Origin: Cereibacter_A sp052244495
GTDB taxonomy: Bacteria; Pseudomonadota; Alphaproteobacteria; Rhodobacterales; Rhodobacteraceae
Assembly (NCBI GenBank): GCA_052244495.1
Contig: JBQPXH010000004.1
Length of the DNA stretch: 64,000 nucleotides
Direction: 5' to 3' (one strand)
The notes below the pieces were generated by a model. It was given only the letters and a program-made list of their open reading frames with translations. It searched no databases and was not told the DNA's origin. Made by a program: the position numbers and the translations under genes. Below, one piece after another: positions 59,121 to 64,000 of this stretch (within the stretch, counting starts at the first letter, position 1; each line of letters begins with the position of its first letter).

Positions 59121-60290
59121 GTGTCGCTGCCTCGCCTCTTCCTCGCCCTCATCTTCGGTCTGCTCGCAGCCCTTCCCGCGCAGGCCTTCGACACGCGCGC
59201 CCGCGCCGCCTGGGTCTACGATGTGACGACACACACCGTGCTCCTGGACAAGAACGCGCACGAGCCGCTGCCGCCGGCCTCGATGTCGAAGCTCATGACG
59301 CTCAACATGCTCTTCGAGGCGCTGCGCGACGGGCGCGTCACGATGGAAACCACCTTCGCCGTCTCGACCAAGGCAAAGCAGATGGGCGGCTCGAAGATGT
59401 TCGTCGAAGAGCGCGACCGGCCCACCGTCGAGGAACTGATCCACGGCATCATTGTCAATTCCGGCAATGACGCCTGCGTGGTGGTGGCCGAGGGGCTGAA
59501 CGGGACCGAGAGCGACTTCGCCCGGGCCATGACCGTCCGCGCGAAGGCGCTCGGGATGAACGACTCGACCTTCACCAACGCTTCAGGCTGGCCGGCGCCC
59601 GACCACCGGATGAGCGTGCACGACCTCGGCATCCTCGCCGTGCGCCTGATCGAGGAATTCCCTGAATACTATCCCTACTTTGCCCACACCGAGTTCAACT
59701 ACAAGGACCGCGTGCCCTCCAACGCGAACAACCGCAACCCGCTGCTGCGGCTTGGCCCCAACGGCGACTGGACGGCCGACGGGCTGAAGACCGGCCACAC
59801 GCAGGAGGCAGGCTACGGCCTCGTGGGATCGGCGGTGCAGAAGGACGGCCGCCGGATCGTCTTCGTCCTCTCCGGTCTTGCAACCGAGGCCGACCGGGCG
59901 CAGGAGGGCGAGCAGATCGTGAACTGGGCCTTCCGGCAGTTCGTTCAGAAGACGCTGGTGAAGAAGGGCCAGCGCGTGACCGAGGCCGACGTCTGGCTGG
60001 GCAATGCCTCGCGCGTGGGTCTCGTCCCGGCAGAGGACGTGAAGCTGCTCGTGCCTGCGCTGGTGCAGGAAAGCGTGACCGCCGAAGTGAGCTACACGGG
60101 CCCGCTTCGCGCGCCCATCGCCGCCGGGCAGGAACTGGCCGAGCTGGTGATCCATGTGCCCGACCTTCCCGATGCCCGTGTGCCGCTGGTGGCCGAGGGC
60201 AGCGTCGGAAGCGGAGGGTTGCAGGTGCGCCTGCTGACGGCGGCGAAGGTGCTCTACCGCCGCTTCATGGAGGAGGCGCCGGCCACCTGA
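59121..60290 (+). CDS. D-alanyl-D-alanine carboxypeptidase (PBP5/6 family)
   Basis: 389 residues with signal peptide (MSLPRLFLALIFGLLAALPAQA). Active-site motifs: SMSK (Ser54, Lys57), SGN in IIVNSGNDAC, and KTG in GLKTGHTQEAGYG. A C-terminal beta domain follows. GTG start at 59121 with GGAAAGGA upstream. Trims peptidoglycan pentapeptides in the periplasm. tmk follows after 12 bases. Confidence 0.94.
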   Translation: MSLPRLFLALIFGLLAALPAQAFDTRARAAWVYDVTTHTVLLDKNAHEPLPPASMSKLMTLNMLFEALRDGRVTMETTFAVSTKAKQMGGSKMFVEERDRPTVEELIHGIIVNSGNDACVVVAEGLNGTESDFARAMTVRAKALGMNDSTFTNASGWPAPDHRMSVHDLGILAVRLIEEFPEYYPYFAHTEFNYKDRVPSNANNRNPLLRLGPNGDWTADGLKTGHTQEAGYGLVGSAVQKDGRRIVFVLSGLATEADRAQEGEQIVNWAFRQFVQKTLVKKGQRVTEADVWLGNASRVGLVPAEDVKLLVPALVQESVTAEVSYTGPLRAPIAAGQELAELVIHVPDLPDARVPLVAEGSVGSGGLQVRLLTAAKVLYRRFMEEAPAT

Positions 60291-61000
60291 GCCGGCGGCA
60301 GGATGCGCGCGCAGGGCAGCCTCTTTCTCGCGGTCGAGGGGATCGACGGCTCGGGCAAGTCCGGGATCGTGAAGCATCTTGCGGACCACCTGCGCGCCGC
60401 GGGCCGCGAGGTGGTTGTCACGCGTGAGCCGGGCGGCACACCCGAGGGCGAGGCGATCCGGGGTCTCGTGCTGGCCGGGGCCGATGAGGCCTGGGATCCT
60501 ATGGCCGAGCTTCTGCTGATGACCGCGGCCCGGGTGCAGCACGTCCGCCGCCTTATCGGCCCCGCTCTGGACGCGGGCCGGGTGGTCCTGTCGGACCGCT
60601 ATGTCGGTTCGACGCTCGCCTATCAGGGGACGGGGCGCGGACTGTCCGAGGGCTTCATCCGGTCGCTGCATGCCGAGGCCACGGGCGACCTCTGGCCGGA
60701 CCTGACGCTGATCCTCGACCTCGACGCTGCCACGGGCCTCGCTCGCAGCCGTCGCCGCCTGACCGGAGAGGCCGTGGACGAGGGCCGGTTCGAGAGTCTC
60801 GACCTCGCGTTCCACGAACGCATCCGGCGCTCGTTCCTCGCGCAGGCGGCCCGCGATCCCGCGCGCCATGCGGTGATCGACGCCTCGGGCACGCCCGAGG
60901 ACGTGCAGGCGCGCGCCCTTGCGGCGATGGAGCCTCTGCTCGCACCAACGGCCGAATAGCGACAGACTGCGCAGTTCCCGAGCTGGCGGCAGGATGCGCG
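60289..61000 (+). repeat. Direct repeat bracketing tmk
   Basis: The 21 bases at 60289-60309 (the tmk ribosome site and start, core GGCGGCAGGATGCGCG) recur at 60980-61000 with one mismatch (C to T). The second copy is 20 bases after the tmk stop. No gene follows from its ATG. It may be the relic of a duplicated or deleted gene start. Confidence 0.5.
60303..60959 (+). CDS. tmk: Thymidylate kinase
   Basis: 218 residues. P-loop VEGIDGSGKS (11-20), TREPGGTPEGE, DRYVGSTLAYQGTGRG (DRY motif) and the lid region RSRRRLTGEAVDEGRFE. Makes dTDP from dTMP. ATG 60303 with CGGCAGG just upstream. In many alphaproteobacteria holB follows tmk; here it does not. Confidence 0.97.
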   Translation: MRAQGSLFLAVEGIDGSGKSGIVKHLADHLRAAGREVVVTREPGGTPEGEAIRGLVLAGADEAWDPMAELLLMTAARVQHVRRLIGPALDAGRVVLSDRYVGSTLAYQGTGRGLSEGFIRSLHAEATGDLWPDLTLILDLDAATGLARSRRRLTGEAVDEGRFESLDLAFHERIRRSFLAQAARDPARHAVIDASGTPEDVQARALAAMEPLLAPTAE

Positions 61001-61158
61001 GCTCGGGACCCTACGGGGACAATCGTCACCCTTCCCTTGGCAGCAATCGGTCGGCGGGCGCGGTGACCGGCTGCCAGACTGCGGCGGGCACCTGTTGTCC
61101 GACCAGTCCGGGACGCGACCCGAGCGCAGGGCGGCGGCCTCCGACAGCCGTCCCCCCG

Positions 61159-61773
61159 TCACCCCATCCGGGCTGCCAGTCGCAGGGAGTGGCTCGCATC
61201 GGTCGCCGACGCCGGCATCACGGGATCATAGGCGGCTCGGATCACGGCGGCGATCTCGGGCCGCAGGACCAGTTGACCGCCCGCACGGGCGAGAGGCGAG
61301 GTCTCGGCAAAGGCGCGATCTGACCAGAGCAGGATCGACTGCACCGCCTGACCCAACGACAAAGCGTCGGCGGGAAGGGCCGAGAGGTGGGCATCCATGC
61401 GCAGGAACACGAAGCAGGCCCGGATCGCGCCCGCGGCGTCGAAGCGGAAATGCCGATACTGGTTCGCGCCTGCCTCGCCCAGCCGGAGACAGAGCGGTGC
61501 CAGATCCGGAATCATCCGATCGAGTTTCGGGACCTGTGGCAGCTCCTCCCAGTCACGGAAGAAGAAGAACATGAGGTTCACCCCGAGTTCCGGGTCGGTC
61601 TCGGCCATCCGGTGTCCGGCGAGCGTCACGACGGCCTCGACCGCGCCCTTGACGGTCGAGAGCGTCGCATCCTCGACCCCGAAGACGACCGGCACGATGG
61701 GTCGCCCCCAGCGCGCGAAGCGATAGCTGCCATCCGCGCCGGTGAAGAGCGCCTCGACGTCCGAAGGTGTCAT
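61159..61773 (-). CDS. Conserved hypothetical protein
   Basis: 204 residues, not assigned. The start is ATG 61773 (MTPSDVEALFTGADGSYRFARWGRPIVPVVFGVEDATLSTVKGAVEAV) with GGGAGGGCGATC upstream; ATG 61803 would add ten residues. A run MFFFFRDWEEL and conserved Trp/His points suggest a globular cytoplasmic enzyme or binding protein; no signal or membrane segments. I recall similar proteins annotated as hypothetical in Rhodobacterales. It is convergent with tmk. Confidence 0.7.
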   Translation of the reverse strand: MTPSDVEALFTGADGSYRFARWGRPIVPVVFGVEDATLSTVKGAVEAVVTLAGHRMAETDPELGVNLMFFFFRDWEELPQVPKLDRMIPDLAPLCLRLGEAGANQYRHFRFDAAGAIRACFVFLRMDAHLSALPADALSLGQAVQSILLWSDRAFAETSPLARAGGQLVLRPEIAAVIRAAYDPVMPASATDASHSLRLAARMG

Positions 61774-62058
61774 GATCGCCCTCCCTTGCTCGGCCGGGGA
61801 CATAGGCGCTTTGCGCTGCACCGGCAACCACCTGCCCGCGTGCTGGGCGGCCGTGCCTCGAGGCACAGGCGCCGGATGGCAGACGTGGAGGCGAGCTTCG
61901 TTTCGAACCACCTCTCCCCCTGACCACCACCCGGCGGCGAAGGGGGAGAGCATTCGGTCTAGCGCGGGTGGGGACCGGATGCCGGCCGCGGCAATGCTGC
62001 ACCCGATTGACTCTGCCGGAGCCGGACGGACAGGATGGCGCCTCTCCCGGAGATCGCC

Positions 62059-62400
62059 ATGTCCCTTGCCACGACCTACGCCTTCCTCGTCTTTGCCATC
62101 TTCGCCGAAGTCGTGGCTACCACCGCGCTGGCGCGGTCGGATGGCTTCACGCGGCTTTGGCCCAGCGTGATCACGGTCGTGGGCTATTGCGTCGCCTTCG
62201 CCTGCCTCTCCGTCACGCTGAAGGTCATGCCGACCGGCGTCGTCTATGCCGTCTGGTCGGGCCTCGGCATCGTCTTCATCGCGGCCATAGGCTGGCTCGT
62301 CTATGGAGAGCGGCTGGACATGCCCGCGATCCTCGGTCTCGGTCTGATCCTTGCGGGCGTGCTGGTGGTCAACCTCTTCTCGAAGACCATTCCGCACTAG
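62059..62400 (+). CDS. Small multidrug resistance (SMR) transporter
   Basis: 113 residues with four membrane segments. The conserved Glu of the first helix is in FAIFAEVVATTAL; YAVWSGLGIVFIAAIGWLVYGERLD is the SMR signature. The start is ATG 62059 (MSLATTYAFLVFA) with GGAGAT upstream rather than ATG 62035. EmrE-like proton-coupled exporter of cations or guanidinium. Nothing clear is seen in the 285-base gap before it. Confidence 0.92.
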   Translation: MSLATTYAFLVFAIFAEVVATTALARSDGFTRLWPSVITVVGYCVAFACLSVTLKVMPTGVVYAVWSGLGIVFIAAIGWLVYGERLDMPAILGLGLILAGVLVVNLFSKTIPH

Positions 62401-62488
62401 AGCCTGTCGGGCGGCGGCGGGCCCTTGGGCTGGCCGAAACAGACGAAGCTGCAGCCATCAGAAGGCGCGCCCGTCGAGCCTTTTCCCC

Positions 62489-63514
62489 TCAGCCGAACAG
62501 GTCGGCCTGCCCCGGCGCCTTCGGCGGATCGAGCCCCAGGTGCCGCCAGGCCTTGTGCGCAAGCATCCGGCCGCGCGGCGTGCGCTGGATGAGACCTTGT
62601 TGCAGGAGATACGGCTCGATCACCTCCTCGACCGCATCGCGGCTTTCGGAGAGGGCGGCGGCGATGGTCTCGATTCCCACGGGTCCGCCGCCGTAATTCT
62701 CGGCGATCAGGGCCAGATAGCGCCGGTCGCCAAGGTCGAGGCCGAGGTTGTCCACCCCGAGGCGCGTCAGCGCCAGGTCCGCGATGGCCTGCGTCAGCCG
62801 GCCGTCGCCCTCGACCAGAGCGAAATCGACCACCCTGCGAAGGAGCCGCCCCGCGATCCGCGGCGTTCCGCGCGCGCGTTTCGCAATTTCACGCGTGCCG
62901 GCCGGGTCACTGTCGACACCCATCATGCGCGCGCCCCGCGCCACGATCAGGTCAAGCTCGGCCTCAGTGTAGAACTGGAGCCGCGTGGGGATGCCGAACC
63001 GGTCGCGCAGGGGCGTGGTCAGAAGGCCGAGGCGCGTGGTGGCCCCGACCAGCGTGAAGGGCTGCAGGTCGATCCGCACCGTCCGCGCCGCCGGCCCCTC
63101 ACCGATCACGAGGTCGAGCGCGAAATCCTCGAGCGCGGGATAGAGGACCTCCTCGACCACGGGCGAGAGACGATGGATCTCGTCGATGAAAAGGACATCG
63201 CGCGGCTCGAGATTGGTGAGGATCGCCGCGAGGTCGCCCGGCTTGGCCAGCACCGGACCCGAGGTCATGCGGAAGCCGACGCCCAGTTCCCGCGCCATGA
63301 TCTGCGCGAGTGTCGTCTTGCCAAGGCCCGGCGGGCCGTGGAAGAGCGTGTGATCCATCGCCTCGCCGCGCATCCGGGCGCTTTCGATGAAGATGCGAAG
63401 GTTCGCCCGAGCCTCGGCCTGACCCACGAACTCCTCGAGCGACTGCGGGCGCAGCGCACGGTCCATGTCTTCGGGCAGCCGCTCGGGGCGGAGGGTCGGA
63501 TCGGAACTGGTCAT
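62489..63514 (-). CDS. ruvB: Holliday junction branch-migration ATPase RuvB
   Basis: 341 residues from ATG 63514 (MTSSDPTLRPERLPEDMDRALRPQSLEEFVGQ). Walker A GPPGLGKT (60-67), Walker B LFIDEIHR, sensor GATTRLGLLTTPLRDRFG, arginine finger RARGTPRIAGRLLRRVRD-type segment, and the C-terminal winged helix. ruvA and ruvC are not in the window. Confidence 0.97.
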   Translation of the reverse strand: MTSSDPTLRPERLPEDMDRALRPQSLEEFVGQAEARANLRIFIESARMRGEAMDHTLFHGPPGLGKTTLAQIMARELGVGFRMTSGPVLAKPGDLAAILTNLEPRDVLFIDEIHRLSPVVEEVLYPALEDFALDLVIGEGPAARTVRIDLQPFTLVGATTRLGLLTTPLRDRFGIPTRLQFYTEAELDLIVARGARMMGVDSDPAGTREIAKRARGTPRIAGRLLRRVVDFALVEGDGRLTQAIADLALTRLGVDNLGLDLGDRRYLALIAENYGGGPVGIETIAAALSESRDAVEEVIEPYLLQQGLIQRTPRGRMLAHKAWRHLGLDPPKAPGQADLFG

Positions 63515-63644
63515 GCGCTCGCTCGGCCTTTGCCGGAACATTCCCCGAACGAGGCAATGGATGCAAGCGGGAAGCGCAGGCAGGCGGATATGGGCCCGCC
63601 GCTACGCTCCTTTGCCACCGGCGGCGGGACGGGGCTGACGACGA

Positions 63645-64000
63645 TCAGCTCCAGGGGCCGCGGCGCGGGACCCGGGGGATCGACGAGCGTTCCTCGCCGG
63701 CTCCTGCCATGGCGCGGAGCGCGGCGATCCGGTTGGCGGTGTTCGGATGGGTCGCGAAAAGCCGGTCGTGACCCATGGCATGCAACGGGTTCACGATGAA
63801 CATGTGCGCGGTCGCCGGGTTGCGCTCGGCCCGCGTGTTGTCGATGCGCTGCGCAAGCCCCTCGATCTTGGCCAGTGCCGAGGCGAGCCAGAGCGGCCGC
63901 CCGCAGATCTCGGCCCCGATCCGGTCGGCCTCGTATTCGCGCGAGCGCGAGATCGCCATCTGCACGAGGCCCGCCGCCATCGGCGCGAGGATCATCAGCG
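63645..64000 (-). CDS. htpX: M48 family peptidase, HtpX-like (5' end outside window)
   Basis: C-terminal part of a membrane zinc protease. SRSREYEADRIGAEICGRP carries the third zinc ligand (Glu in EAD); FATHPNTANRIAALRAMA is the usual HtpX C-terminus. The HEXXH site lies outside the window. The frame is open to the window end. Confidence 0.88.
   Translation of the reverse strand, partial: LMILAPMAAGLVQMAISRSREYEADRIGAEICGRPLWLASALAKIEGLAQRIDNTRAERNPATAHMFIVNPLHAMGHDRLFATHPNTANRIAALRAMAGAGEERSSIPRVPRRGPWS

Overview
The window reads as a chromosomal segment of a purple non-sulfur alphaproteobacterium of the Rhodobacter/Cereibacter sphaeroides group. The basis is high GC, a hup-hyp gene order like that of Rhodobacter (including HupJ with a built-in rubredoxin domain and a NtrC-like HupR), a NifH that looks like C. 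sphaeroides NifH, and an rpoN copy directly downstream of nifW. It is dominated by two energy/nitrogen modules on opposite strands: a [NiFe] uptake-hydrogenase cluster (+ strand, 1-15.9 kb) and a molybdenum-nitrogenase cluster (- strand, 36.2-57.3 kb). Nitrogenase makes H2 as a by-product and the uptake hydrogenase recycles it, so linkage of the two makes metabolic sense. Assignment to a named species is inference.

Region 1 (1-15,900, + strand): 3' part of hypF, then hupS-hupL-hupE-hupC closed by a strong terminator at 6691-6719. Next comes a tightly overlapping run hupD-F-G-H-J-K-hypA-hypB-hupR-hypC-hypD, a Rhodobacterales-type intergenic repeat, and hypE. Together they encode the membrane-bound hydrogenase, its membrane cytochrome b, a probable nickel permease, the NiFe(CN)2CO cofactor factory, the maturation endopeptidase, and a regulator.

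Region 2 (15.9-36.2 kb): accessory genes. They are a periplasmic rhodanese, a NarL-type response regulator, a large PAS hybrid histidine kinase, a GH16/RTX secreted glycanase, a seven-gene minus-strand polysaccharide operon (UDP-glucuronate decarboxylase, three tandem CgeB-like glycosyltransferases, a GT4 transferase, a glycosidase-epimerase fusion, an epimerase), two sugar oxidoreductases, two convergent ku genes with an unusual tRNA-T-arm-like hairpin between them, a hemolysin-III-like membrane protein and a DUF1810 protein.

Region 3 (36.2-57.3 kb, all - strand): in transcription order nifA; nifB-fdxN-LRV protein-nifZ-nifT-SIR2-like gene; a small unknown gene; nifHDK; nifE-N-X-(NifX-associated)-fdxB-nifQ; iscA-nifU-S-V-W-rpoN. 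Four sigma-54 -24/-12 promoters (each with TTGGCAC) precede nifB, nifH, nifE and iscA. Clean NifA upstream activator sites (TGT-N10-ACA) lie before nifH and nifE, with imperfect ones before nifB and iscA. Three points stand out. NifU has lost all three scaffold cysteines and its middle ferredoxin domain. A SIR2-fold protein sits inside the nifB operon. The small gene between it and nifH has a leader in which a 15-bp long-range stem hides the ribosome-binding site.

Region 4 (57.3-64 kb): a cytoplasmic rhodanese, a SPOR-domain lipoprotein, a D-alanyl-D-alanine carboxypeptidase, thymidylate kinase (tmk, without the holB that often follows it, and bracketed by a 20/21-nt direct repeat), a hypothetical protein, an SMR transporter, ruvB and the end of a HtpX-like M48 peptidase. 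I see no tRNA, rRNA, CRISPR array, insertion sequence or prophage.
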